A DNA stretch of 64,000 nucleotides from Thermoanaerobaculales bacterium. Lineage in GTDB: Bacteria; Acidobacteriota; Thermoanaerobaculia; Thermoanaerobaculales; Sulfomarinibacteraceae. A program made the position numbers and the translations under genes. Under the pieces are notes generated by a model that saw only the letters and a program-made list of their open reading frames with translations, made no database searches and was not told the DNA's origin. Positions 17,398 to 25,662 of the stretch are shown here, piece by piece (position 1 is the first letter of the stretch; every line of letters starts with the position of its first letter). The stretch is taken from contig JALOLD010000004.1 of the NCBI GenBank assembly GCA_025456145.1, positions 163,369 through 227,368 on the forward strand, in the 5' to 3' direction.

Positions 17398-20300
17398 TTA
17401 GAAGGCCTCGGGCCCCTCCGCCGCGGCGGCGTCCTCGACGGTCTCCTGCCTCGACCGCGACTCGTGACCGCGCAGCGCGGTCGCGAGCCGGTCCAGGTAG
17501 GCGTAGACCACCGGCACCAGGAAGAGGGTCAGCGCGGTCGAGGTGATCATCCCGCCGGCGGTCGCTACCGCCATCGGCGCCCGCGCCTCGCCGCCCTCGC
17601 CGAGGGCGAGCGCGACCGGGAGGACGCCGAAGATCATCGAGATCGCGGTCATCAGGATCGGCCGCAGCCGGATCGGGCAGGCCTCGCGCAGCGCCGCCTC
17701 CCGGTCGAGCCCCGCCTCCTGGCGCTGGATCGTCAGATCGACGAGGAGGATCGAGTTCTTGGTCACCAGCCCGAAGAGCAGGATGATGCCGATGACCGAC
17801 ATGATGTTGATGGTGTAGCCGGTGACGAGCAGCGCGAGCAGCGCGCCGACCAGGGCCGGTGGCAAAGCGAGCATGATCGTGAACGGGTGGATCAGCGAGT
17901 TGAACTGGCTGGCCAGCAGCATGTAGACGATGAGCACCGCGAGGCCGAGGGCGAAGAGCAACGAGCTCATCGACTCGGCGAACTCCTCGGCGGTGCCGGT
18001 CGGCTTCGCGTGGTAGCCGGGCGGGAGGAGCTCGGCGAGGACCTCCTCGACCTGCTCGAGGGCGCGGTTGAGCGGCAGTCCCTCGAGGTTGGCGGTGAGC
18101 AGCAGGCTGCGCTCGCGGTCGGTGCGGTTGATGTTGATCGGGCCGACGCCGTGGCTGATCTCGACCACCGAGTCGAGCCGCACCATGTCGCCCGACGGGG
18201 TGCGCACCTGGAGGGCGCCGATGTCCTGGGGACTGAGCGCCTGGTCGGGCCGGACCTTGATCCGGACGTCGTAGCGCTTGCCCTGGGTGGTGTAGGAGCC
18301 AACCTCGCGGCCGGCGATCAGCGAGTAGACGGTCTGGTAGACCGCGGCGGCGTCGAGCCCGAGATCGTGGGCACGCTCGCGGTCGACCCTGACGAAGAGC
18401 TGCGGCTGCTCGAGGTCGAGGTTGTGGTCGAGGTCGACGAAGCCGGGGATCGTCGCGAGCCGCTCGATCGCGGCGTCGCCGATCCGCTGGAGCTCGTCGA
18501 GCTCGGGGCCGCGGATCGAGTATGCGAGGGCCTTCTCGCCGCCCTCGCCGGCGACGTTGTAGAAGCTGAACTCGATGACGAAGGCCTGGATGCCCTCGAT
18601 CCCGGCGAGATCGCGGCGCAGCCGCTGGACGACCTCGGCCTGGGTGGTCGTGCGCTCGTCGGGCTTGAGCATCCGCAGGAAGAGGATGCCGGTGTTGACC
18701 TGGCCGCGCTCCTCGAGGTCGATGGCCATGAAGCCCGAGCGGATCTCGGGCTGGGACAGGACGACCCGCTCGACCTGCTGCATCATCCGGTCCATCGCTT
18801 CGAGCGAGGTCCCGACCGGCGCCTTGGTGGTGATCATGAAGGACGACATGTCCTCGGCCGGGGCGAACTCGGCGCCGATCAGCGGGGTCAGGGCGAGGCT
18901 CGCGAGGAGCACCGCGGTCGACCCGACGAGGGTCAGGATCTTGTGGCGCAGCACCCAGTCGAGACCGCGGGAGTAGCCGCTTTCGAGCCCCTCGAAGGCA
19001 CGCTCGAGGGCCTCGTAGAGGCGGCCGTGCTTGGGCTTCACCCTGAGGATCCGCGAGCACAGCATCGGCGTCAGGGTCAGGGCGACGAAGAGCGAGATCA
19101 GGATGGCGACCGCCACCGAGATCCCGAACTCGAAGAGGAACTGGCCGATCATCCCCTCCATGTAGGCGACCGGGACGAACACCGCGGCGATCGAGAAGGT
19201 CGCGGCCATCGCCGCCAGGGCGATCTCGTGGGTGCCCGAGTGCGCGGCCTGGAACGGGCTCTCGCCCTCCTCCTGGTGGCGGTAGATGTTCTCGAGCACG
19301 ACGATCGCGTCGTCGATCACCACGCCCACCGACAGCGCCAGGGCGAGAGTCGTCAGGTTGTTGAGCGAGAAGCCGAACATCCGCATGAAGCCGAAGGTGG
19401 CGATCAGCGAGGTCGGGATGGCGAGCGAGACGATGAAGGTCGAGCGCCAGGATCGGAGGAAGACGAAGACCACGACGATCGCCAGGATCGCGCCGTAGAG
19501 GATGTCGACCTGGACGTTCGCGATCGACCTCTCGACGTACTCGGCGCCGTCAAAGGCGACGTCGTAGAACAGCCCGGGCGGGAAGTCGGCCTTGAGCTCC
19601 TCCATCCGCTGGCGTACGGCGCGGTTGACGTCGACCAGGTTGGCGCCGGATCGCGGCGCCACCCCGAGGCCCAGCGTCGGGGTCAGGTTGTAGCGGGCGC
19701 CGCCGCGCTCGTCGGCGATCCCGAGCTGGGTGAAGCCGACATCGGCGAGGCGGATGGGCCGGCCCTCGACGGTGGCGAGGATCATCGCGTTGAAGTCGTC
19801 GACCGTCTCAAAGAGCCCGAGGTTGCGCACCGCGAGCTCGGTGAGCGGCCCCTCGATGTAGCCGCCGGGCAGCTCGAGGTTCTCGCGGCCGAGCGCCACG
19901 ATGACGTCGTCGACGGTCAAGCGGTGGGCGGCGAGCCGGTCGCGGTCGACCCAGATCCGCATCATCGGCTCGCGGAAGCCGGGCATCAGCACGTTGCCCA
20001 CCCCGGGCACCGCCTGGAGCTGCGGCTTGACCACCTGGTCGGCGTAGTCCGAGAGCTCGCGCGCATCGAGCCCGGCGAGGGCCATCCACAGCATCGGCTG
20101 CGAGTTGACGTCGAACTTCTGGACGATCGGCGGCTCGGCGTCGAGGGGCAGCTGGCCGACCGCCCCCGAGACCTTGTCGCGGACGTCCTGGGCGGCGATG
20201 TCGATGTCGCGCTCGAGGGTGAAGGTGACGGTCACCTGGGACACGCCCTGGCCCGAGTACGAGGTCAGCTGCTTGATGCCCTCGATGGTGTTGACCGCCG

Positions 20301-20505
20301 CCTCGATGACATCGGTGACGTCGGACTCCATGACCTCGGGCGAGGCGCCGGGGAGGAGCGTGATCACCGTGACGACCGGGATGTCGAGCGACGGCAGCAG
20401 GTTGATCGGCAGGGTCTGGTAGCCGAGGACGCCGAAGACGACCAGCGCGATCATCAGCATCGCGGTGAAGACCGGGCGGCGGATGGCGATGTCGTAGAGA
20501 TTCAT
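17398..20505 (-). CDS. RND efflux pump, HAE1/AcrB-like inner-membrane subunit
   Basis: A 1035-residue proton-driven multidrug-type exporter. Twelve membrane helices in the usual 1+5+1+5 layout flank two large periplasmic loops. The paired aspartates of the proton relay are seen in GVVIDDAIVVLENIYRHQ, and the start MNLYDIAIRRPVFTAMLM is the standard N-terminus. The ATG at 20505 follows GAGG; an in-frame TTG at 20520 is rejected. Last gene of the operon tetR-tolC-adaptor-pump, 165 bases from the adaptor gene because of a fold-back repeat between them. Substrates cannot be read from the sequence. Confidence 0.92.
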   Translation of the reverse strand: MNLYDIAIRRPVFTAMLMIALVVFGVLGYQTLPINLLPSLDIPVVTVITLLPGASPEVMESDVTDVIEAAVNTIEGIKQLTSYSGQGVSQVTVTFTLERDIDIAAQDVRDKVSGAVGQLPLDAEPPIVQKFDVNSQPMLWMALAGLDARELSDYADQVVKPQLQAVPGVGNVLMPGFREPMMRIWVDRDRLAAHRLTVDDVIVALGRENLELPGGYIEGPLTELAVRNLGLFETVDDFNAMILATVEGRPIRLADVGFTQLGIADERGGARYNLTPTLGLGVAPRSGANLVDVNRAVRQRMEELKADFPPGLFYDVAFDGAEYVERSIANVQVDILYGAILAIVVVFVFLRSWRSTFIVSLAIPTSLIATFGFMRMFGFSLNNLTTLALALSVGVVIDDAIVVLENIYRHQEEGESPFQAAHSGTHEIALAAMAATFSIAAVFVPVAYMEGMIGQFLFEFGISVAVAILISLFVALTLTPMLCSRILRVKPKHGRLYEALERAFEGLESGYSRGLDWVLRHKILTLVGSTAVLLASLALTPLIGAEFAPAEDMSSFMITTKAPVGTSLEAMDRMMQQVERVVLSQPEIRSGFMAIDLEERGQVNTGILFLRMLKPDERTTTQAEVVQRLRRDLAGIEGIQAFVIEFSFYNVAGEGGEKALAYSIRGPELDELQRIGDAAIERLATIPGFVDLDHNLDLEQPQLFVRVDRERAHDLGLDAAAVYQTVYSLIAGREVGSYTTQGKRYDVRIKVRPDQALSPQDIGALQVRTPSGDMVRLDSVVEISHGVGPININRTDRERSLLLTANLEGLPLNRALEQVEEVLAELLPPGYHAKPTGTAEEFAESMSSLLFALGLAVLIVYMLLASQFNSLIHPFTIMLALPPALVGALLALLVTGYTINIMSVIGIILLFGLVTKNSILLVDLTIQRQEAGLDREAALREACPIRLRPILMTAISMIFGVLPVALALGEGGEARAPMAVATAGGMITSTALTLFLVPVVYAYLDRLATALRGHESRSRQETVEDAAAAEGPEAF

Positions 20506-20521
20506 GGTTTCCTCACTCAAT

Positions 20522-20667
20522 CCCGCGTCCGAGTCCGTGTCCGCGTCCGCGTCCGAAACGCGGGCGTTGCACGGCCGTCGAAGGTTCAGCGGAGTCTGCG
20601 CTTCGAATGATCATGTCGTCAGCCTGCCCGAGATCCAGCCGGGCACGGACGCGGACGCGGTCGCGGG
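20522..20667. repeat. Fold-back repeat with GTCCGC hexamer arms
   Basis: The left arm 20522-20555 is a run of GTCCGN hexamers (starting CCCGCGTCCGAGTCC). The right arm ends at 20667, and its reverse complement matches the left arm at 20 of 24 positions (20522-20545 with 20644-20667). About 100 bases of non-repetitive sequence separate the arms. It fills the gap between the pump and adaptor genes and ends a few bases from the adaptor stop codon. Confidence 0.7.
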
Positions 20668-20670
20668 TGA

Positions 20671-21774
20671 TCACTCGATGACCTTGACCGGCAGCCCGCG
20701 GGACAGCCCGGCGACGTCGGCGACGACCCGCTCGCCCTCGGCGAGCCCGTCGACGATCTCGACCAGGCCGTTGTCCCGACGGCCGATGCGGACCTTGCGG
20801 TAGACGATCGCGTCGTCCTCGACCATCAGCACCTGGGGCAGGTCCGAGGTCGCGACTGCGGTGGCGGGCAGCCACAGCGAGCGCTCCTCATCGGGCGAGG
20901 TCAGGGTCACGGTGGCGAACATCCCGGGCTTGAGGCTGCCGTCGTTGGCGCTGGTGCCGACGATCTCGTACGACCGGCTCGCCTCGCGGACCACCGGCTG
21001 GAGGCTGTAGATCTGGGCGGTGCGGACCTCGCGGTCGGCGCCCACCGAAAAGGAGAAGCTCTCGAGCCGGGTGAAGCGCCCGGCCCATCCCTCGGGGACC
21101 CGCGCCGCGACCTTGACCTTGCCGCCGACCGCGAGCTCGAGGAGGCCGGCGCCGACCTCGGCCCACTGACCGGCCACCACCATGCGCTCGGTGATCGCGC
21201 CGGCGGCGGGGGCCCGGATGACGCTGCGCTCGTGGTTGCGGCGGGCGAGGCGGAGCGCGGCCTCGGCGGCGGCGGCCTGGGCAGCGGCGAGGTCGTAGGA
21301 CGCCTGCGCTTGGTCGAGGGTGGCCTGGGGAATCGTCTCGTCGGTGCGTAGATCGCGCTTGCGCTCGAGGTCCTTGCGGGCGAGCTCGAGGGTTGCCCCG
21401 GCCGCCCCGGCGTTGGCCTCGGCCTGGGCGAGGAGGATGGCGAAGGTCTCACGATCGACCTCGACCAGGGGCGCCCCCTCGGCGACCCGGTCGCCGACCT
21501 CGACGTGGACCCGGTCGACCCGGCCGGCGACCTCCGACGAGATGACCACGGTGTCGAAGGCACGGACCTCGCCGACCAGCTCGAGGGTCGGCTGCTCGAC
21601 CCGCGGCTCGGTGGCGACCAGCCGGACCTCGCGCGGTGCGAGCGCCCGCTCGAGAGCCTCGGCGGCGTTGTCGAGGCCCTCGGCCTTGCCGTCGTCGGAG
21701 GGGTGGCAGCCGCCCGCGGCGAGGGCGAGGGGCAGGATGAAGGTGGCGAGAGCGCGCTGGCGAGTGCGGGTCAT
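20671..21774 (-). CDS. RND efflux periplasmic adaptor lipoprotein
   Basis: A 367-residue membrane fusion lipoprotein. The lipobox is LAAGGC (Cys at about residue 23). After it come a lipoyl half-motif (GRVDRVHVEVGDRVAEGAPLV split by the hairpin), a helical hairpin rich in Ala and Glu (about 110-190), and beta-barrel segments with SLKPGMFATVTL. AGGAG lies eight bases before the ATG at 21774, five bases after the tolC-like stop, so translation is probably coupled. The open frame extends upstream through the tolC gene, but that part is not a protein of this family. Confidence 0.9.
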   Translation of the reverse strand: MTRTRQRALATFILPLALAAGGCHPSDDGKAEGLDNAAEALERALAPREVRLVATEPRVEQPTLELVGEVRAFDTVVISSEVAGRVDRVHVEVGDRVAEGAPLVEVDRETFAILLAQAEANAGAAGATLELARKDLERKRDLRTDETIPQATLDQAQASYDLAAAQAAAAEAALRLARRNHERSVIRAPAAGAITERMVVAGQWAEVGAGLLELAVGGKVKVAARVPEGWAGRFTRLESFSFSVGADREVRTAQIYSLQPVVREASRSYEIVGTSANDGSLKPGMFATVTLTSPDEERSLWLPATAVATSDLPQVLMVEDDAIVYRKVRIGRRDNGLVEIVDGLAEGERVVADVAGLSRGLPVKVIE

Positions 21775-21779
21775 GGTGG

Positions 21780-23117
21780 TCACTCCTGAGGAGCTTCGAG
21801 CTCTGAGTAGTCGAGATCGGGAAGCGGCGGCAGGCCGACCGCGTGGCGCAGCGAGATCGCCTGGAACTCGCGCTGGGCGCGGGCGATGATGTGCGTCGTC
21901 TCGGCGTCGGTCGCCTCGGTGGTGGCGTCGAGCAGCTCGACCGACGAGGCCTCGCCGACCCGGAAGGCGGCCTCGACCTGGCGGTAGGCCTCGCGCGCCG
22001 CGAGCGAGCGCTCGCGGGCCGCGTCGAGGGCGGCGTCGGCGGCCGCGAAGCTGATCCGCGCGGTGTCGACCTGGTCGGTGATGGTGCGCTGCAGCGTCTG
22101 GCCGAGCAGCTCGACCTGGCGGAGGTCCTCGCGCGCCTTGGCGACGTTGGCCGCGGTCACCCCGCCGTCGTAGATCGGCACCCTCAGCCCGAGGGTCAGC
22201 GACGCCCAGTCGCTCGAGGGGAAGGCGGCCTTCTGCTGGAAGTACTGGCCGGTCGCCTCGAGCTCGGGAAGCCAGGCGCCCTTCTCGAGCTTGACCCACA
22301 GACCGGCGGCCTCGAGCTGGTGGGCCAGGGCCTGCATCTCGAGCCGCTGCTCGAAGGCGAGGCCGGCGAGGGCGGCGCCGTCGCCGTCGGGGATCGGCAC
22401 CGGCCCGAGGCGGGCGAGCTCGCCCAGGTCGTCGACCCCGGTCAGCCGGGCGAGCCGGTGGCGGAAGAGCTCGGCCTCGCCCTCGGCGACGACCAACGCC
22501 TGGCGGGCGCCGGCGACCTCGGCCCGCCACCGGGCGACGTCGGCGACGGTCGACTCGCCGACCTCGTAGCGCCGCTCGGCGACGTGGAGCTGCTTGGCGA
22601 TCTGCTCGGCGGCGGTCGCCTGGACCGCGACCCGCTCGCCGGCGGCGGTCGCCGTGAGAAAGGCCGCGGCGACCTCGAGGGTCAGGTCGTTGACCGTCGT
22701 CCGCCGGTCGAGCCGGGCGATGTCGAGGTTGAGCCGGGCGATGCTTCTCGCCCGCCACGGCCGCAGCCCGTAGAACAGCGTCTGGCGGAGGTCGGCGCTC
22801 CAGCTCCAGTCCTCGGCGGGACGGATGACGAAGCTCTCGCCGGGCGACAGCTCGATGGCCTGCTCCTCGGCGTAGAAGGTGTAGGCGCCGTTGAGCTCGA
22901 GCCGCGGCATGAGAGCCGAGCGGGCGAGCGTGGTGTCGGCCTGGGCGCGGCGGATCTGGCTTTCGGCGATCTCGACGCTCTCGTGGGTCGCGAGGGCCGA
23001 GAGGACGAGCTCGGCGAGGGTGGTCGGGCCGTCGGCGGCGGCCGAGGCGGCGGTTTGGCCGGCGAGCACGGCGGCAAGAGCGATCGCGAGCGCGGCTCGC
23101 GGAGCGGGTCGTGGCAT
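21780..23117 (-). CDS. TolC-family outer-membrane efflux channel
   Basis: A 445-residue outer-membrane factor. A signal peptide (about residues 1-28) is followed by two tandem OEP repeats, each with long helices rich in Ala, Glu and Arg (for example VQATAAEQIAKQLHVAERRY and YRQVEAAFRVGEASSVELLD), the barrel segments, and the conserved PIYDGGVT turn near residue 340. AGGAGGG precedes the ATG at 23117, which is preferred to an in-frame ATG near 23180. Forms the outer-membrane exit for the pump encoded downstream and could also serve the ABC exporter at 6.3-11.6 kb. Confidence 0.9.
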   Translation of the reverse strand: MPRPAPRAALAIALAAVLAGQTAASAAADGPTTLAELVLSALATHESVEIAESQIRRAQADTTLARSALMPRLELNGAYTFYAEEQAIELSPGESFVIRPAEDWSWSADLRQTLFYGLRPWRARSIARLNLDIARLDRRTTVNDLTLEVAAAFLTATAAGERVAVQATAAEQIAKQLHVAERRYEVGESTVADVARWRAEVAGARQALVVAEGEAELFRHRLARLTGVDDLGELARLGPVPIPDGDGAALAGLAFEQRLEMQALAHQLEAAGLWVKLEKGAWLPELEATGQYFQQKAAFPSSDWASLTLGLRVPIYDGGVTAANVAKAREDLRQVELLGQTLQRTITDQVDTARISFAAADAALDAARERSLAAREAYRQVEAAFRVGEASSVELLDATTEATDAETTHIIARAQREFQAISLRHAVGLPPLPDLDYSELEAPQE

Positions 23118-23176
23118 GGGCGCCCTCCTGTCTGCGCTTCCTACGGAGTGCGGATCGATCGGGTTCTGCCGGATCG

Positions 23177-23797
23177 TCATCGGCGCACCTCGAGCCCGGC
23201 CAGCACGACCTCGCCGAAAGCGGCGACGGTCGTCCGGGGGTCGATCTCGCGGTCGAAGAAGATCTGGACGCCGAGACCGTCCATCGCGGCGAGCAGCATG
23301 ATCGCCACCGCCTCGGCGTCGACCTCGGCCCGCAGCTCGCCGGCGCGCTGGCCGTCGCGGACGACCTCGGCGAGGACCCCCCGGTAGCCGCGGAAGGTCA
23401 CGAGGCAGGACCGGTTGTAGCGCTCCTCGGAGCGGGTGCCCCGCGAGGCGGCCCAGAAGTCGAGCACCACCGCCTGCATGTCGATCTGCTCGGCGGTGAA
23501 CTCGGCGCCCAGTTCGAGCAGCCGGCGCAGACGGTCGCGGGCCGTTCCGCCCTCGTCGAGCAGGCCGCGGATCCGCTCGAAGATCGCCTCGTTCATCCAC
23601 TCGAAGACCGCGAAGAGCAACTCCTCCTTGGACGAGAAGTACTCGTAGACGGTCCCCTTGCCGATCCCCGCCCGCTCGGCGATCTCGGCCACGGTGACCG
23701 CCGCGAAGCCCTGCTCGGCGAAGACCTCGGTGGCCGCCTGCAGGATGAGCGGGCGTTTCTCCCCCCGGGCCGTCGTGGGTGGTGCTGGTGAGCTCAT
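23177..23797 (-). CDS. TetR-family transcriptional repressor of the efflux operon
   Basis: A 206-residue regulator. The N-terminal DNA-binding domain (about residues 14-60) has [20 protein letters not shown] followed by [18 protein letters not shown], the classic TetR helix-turn-helix. The C-terminal domain is helical and would bind an inducer. First gene of the tetR-tolC-adaptor-pump operon. A perfect 20-base palindrome stands 14 bases upstream, so it should repress its own operon and be released by a pump substrate. The ATG at 23797 has AGGAACGGG upstream; an ATG at 23863 would place the palindrome inside the gene. Confidence 0.9.
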   Translation of the reverse strand: MSSPAPPTTARGEKRPLILQAATEVFAEQGFAAVTVAEIAERAGIGKGTVYEYFSSKEELLFAVFEWMNEAIFERIRGLLDEGGTARDRLRRLLELGAEFTAEQIDMQAVVLDFWAASRGTRSEERYNRSCLVTFRGYRGVLAEVVRDGQRAGELRAEVDAEAVAIMLLAAMDGLGVQIFFDREIDPRTTVAAFGEVVLAGLEVRR

Positions 23798-23811
23798 GTC
23801 CCGTTCCTGTT

Positions 23812-23831
23812 CCGACCGACCGGTCGGTCGG
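23812..23831. promoter_or_regulatory. Palindromic TetR operator
   Basis: CCGACCGACCGGTCGGTCGG is a perfect 20-base palindrome just upstream of tetR. Sites built on ACCGACCGGTCGGT are common for TetR-family repressors of efflux genes. The sequence 3' to it on the plus strand is a T-run (TTTTT). This would be the autoregulatory site for the operon. Confidence 0.8.
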
Positions 23832-23974
23832 TTTTTCGGAGAGGGAGGGTATGCAGTCGCCATGGACGTGTCAAGGGGGTGGTCGAGCGGTTGCCGTGCC
23901 CGAGTTCATCGACTGTCACACCTCGCGGCGCGTCGAGCCCGGAATCGGTCGCATGGCGCCGGGAGATCCGCCGA

Positions 23975-24193
23975 TCAGCCCGGCCAGCTCATCTCGAGCT
24001 TTCGTCCGTGGGCCGCACAGTCGCGGAGGTAGAGATTGATGAGCGTTTGATAGGGGATCCCGGTGTCGTCCGCCATGAGCTTGAAGTACGCGACCGTGTC
24101 CCGGTCGAGCCGGATGGTGACCGGCTGCTTGAGGAGCTTGGTGTAGGGGTTCCTTCGCCCCTTCATGGTGTCGAAGTCATAGTGGTCTCTCAT
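23975..24193 (-). CDS. brnA: BrnA-family antitoxin
   Basis: A 72-residue antitoxin. The C-terminal half TIRLDRDTVAYFKLMADDTG followed by IPYQTLINLYLRD is a BrnA/CopG-type ribbon-helix-helix that binds DNA as a dimer. The N-terminal part would contact the toxin. Its ATG overlaps the toxin stop codon by four bases (ATGA), so the pair is translationally coupled, in the usual BrnT-BrnA order. It would neutralise BrnT and repress the shared promoter. Confidence 0.85.
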   Translation of the reverse strand: MRDHYDFDTMKGRRNPYTKLLKQPVTIRLDRDTVAYFKLMADDTGIPYQTLINLYLRDCAAHGRKLEMSWPG

Positions 24194-24483
24194 CGTCTCA
24201 ACCCCCAGTAGACGGCCTCCTCGGCCCGGTTCGCCCGTCTCGCCGAGATGATCCGGATCGACGTCTCGGCCTGCCGGAAGCAGTGGCAGACGACCACCGC
24301 CCGGAGCTTGACGCTCAACCCCAGCAGGATGAAGTGATCCTCGTCCTCGGAGTGGTCAGGGTCGAAGTACCGCATGGCATGCTCGTCGTTGAACGCGGTC
24401 CGGGCCTCCTCGAACGTGACCCCGTGCCGGCGCCGGTTCGCCTCGGCCTTCGCCTCGTCCCACTCGAATCCCAGGTCCTCCAT
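24190..24483 (-). CDS. brnT: BrnT-family toxin (ribonuclease)
   Basis: A 97-residue RelE-like toxin. FEWDEAKAEANRRRHGVTFEEA at the start is the BrnT signature; it is followed by DPDHSEDEDHFILLG, VVVCHCF and IRIISARRANRAE, with the conserved RIISAR strand and terminal Arg-rich residues. BrnT cleaves mRNA and is held in check by BrnA. I chose the ATG at 24483 because the motif begins six residues later and a full promoter ends just before it. There is no ribosome site, so the message is probably leaderless. Confidence 0.88.
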   Translation of the reverse strand: MEDLGFEWDEAKAEANRRRHGVTFEEARTAFNDEHAMRYFDPDHSEDEDHFILLGLSVKLRAVVVCHCFRQAETSIRIISARRANRAEEAVYWGLRR

Positions 24484-24489
24484 ATTGAC

Positions 24490-24518
24490 AATGTATGTAC
24501 CGCCGGGTGAGCCGTCAA
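24490..24518 (-). promoter_or_regulatory. Leaderless-type promoter of brnTA
   Basis: On the minus strand TTGACG (24513-24518) and TACATT (24490-24495) are 17 bases apart, and the -10 ends six bases before the brnT ATG at 24483. A start site seven bases after the -10 would be the A of the ATG. The region is AT-rich compared with its surroundings. Confidence 0.65.
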
Positions 24519-24612
24519 GCCGATGACCGTCGCGGCGCTTTGAGCGACCGCGTCGGAGGATGAGGACCCCGATCACCGCAACAATGCCGTCGAGCCCGGT
24601 CGGTAGGAGGCC

Positions 24613-25563
24613 ATGATGAAGAGCGCAGCCCTCACCGGCATCGCCGTGATCGCCGCGACCGCGGCGTCGGCGCAGCAGCTCCTGGTCTTCCCGGCGGTAA
24701 CCGACGAGCGGCCCGGGGTCAACGGGAGCCTGTGGGTGACCACCGCCATGGTGATCAAGACCGACCCCTACGACGAAGTGACCATCCGTCGCAAGTGGGT
24801 CTGCCTGCCGAACGGGGGCTTCGTCGATGATCCGGCAACGGCGCCGACCTGGGCGCTGGAGGTCCAGACGCGGTTCGGTCGATTGATGTACTCGCTGGGG
24901 GGCGAGCTCCTCGAGGGAACCGGCGCCACCGCCGGCGCGGTGGCGCTCGAGGTCGAGGGCGGCGAGGTGATCGCCCACTCCAACATCATGGACATTCGTT
25001 GGGGGGACTACCGGCCCTTCTACAAGGAAGCGTTCGGGCAAGGGCAGCGCGTCGAGGCCCTTCGCGAACCGCTCATCGGGCCATCGCACATCCCCTGGGT
25101 CGGCGGGTGCCGCGGAACCGAGTGCGTCGGTGACGAGACCTGGCAGCTTCTCCGCAACAACATCGGCATCGTCAACCCCAACCCCGAGCCGTTGAACCTT
25201 ACCGGCGTGGTCCTGCCGTTCGGGTGGGACAGCCCTGACGGCGCCCTGTCTGGGATTCAAGAGTGGTATGGAAGCTCTCATGCCGAGAGGTTTTCGATTT
25301 CAGTCCCAGCATTCGGCTGGAGGCAACTCAATTGGACGTCAAATAGAAACTACTGGGGGGGGAGCTTTTTTATTTTCCTACCCCACGCGGGCTTCGTCAT
25401 CAGCCTCACGCCTGACCGGGAGGACCTGCCGTACTACGCCTACGCCTCGGTGGTCTTCAGCCCGGACCCGGACACCGGCGTGCCCGAGTTCAGCGACCCG
25501 ATGTTCGTGCCGGCGAAGCCGGGCTACATCGTCCCGATCATCGAGGCCGGAAGCGCACCCTGA
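24613..25563 (+). CDS. Secreted protein of unknown function
   Basis: A 316-residue protein with a Sec-type signal peptide (MKSAALTGIAVIAATAASAQ). I recognise no family. The body is beta-strand-like, aromatic-rich and contains one likely disulfide pair (CRGTEC, about residue 172). Near the C-terminus the DNA changes character: an eight-G run (25355-25362) is followed by a T-rich stretch, and the protein there reads NYWGGSFFIFLPHAGF. The ATG at 24616 has better spacing to GGAGG than the one at 24613. It is alone between the BrnT promoter and the MATE gene. The frame through the G-run is open. Confidence 0.7.
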   Translation: MMKSAALTGIAVIAATAASAQQLLVFPAVTDERPGVNGSLWVTTAMVIKTDPYDEVTIRRKWVCLPNGGFVDDPATAPTWALEVQTRFGRLMYSLGGELLEGTGATAGAVALEVEGGEVIAHSNIMDIRWGDYRPFYKEAFGQGQRVEALREPLIGPSHIPWVGGCRGTECVGDETWQLLRNNIGIVNPNPEPLNLTGVVLPFGWDSPDGALSGIQEWYGSSHAERFSISVPAFGWRQLNWTSNRNYWGGSFFIFLPHAGFVISLTPDREDLPYYAYASVVFSPDPDTGVPEFSDPMFVPAKPGYIVPIIEAGSAP

Positions 25564-25662
25564 ACGGCTGCCGTGGTCGATGTCGGGTCGACGCCTGGCG
25601 CCCGTCGAGCCGCCGCGCCGGGGGCGGCGCCGCGTTGATGTCCGAGATGTCGGAGGGCCCGC

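Noticed and set aside
21775..22758. N-terminal extension of the adaptor open frame through the tolC gene
   Set aside because: The extension is the wrong frame of the TolC-family gene; the adaptor has its own lipoprotein signal and ribosome site at 21774.
17398..23797. RND pump at 17.4-20.5 kb as a duplicate of the pump at 43-46 kb
   Set aside because: The two pumps differ throughout their sequences and gene orders and have different regulators, so they are distinct systems and not a recent duplication.
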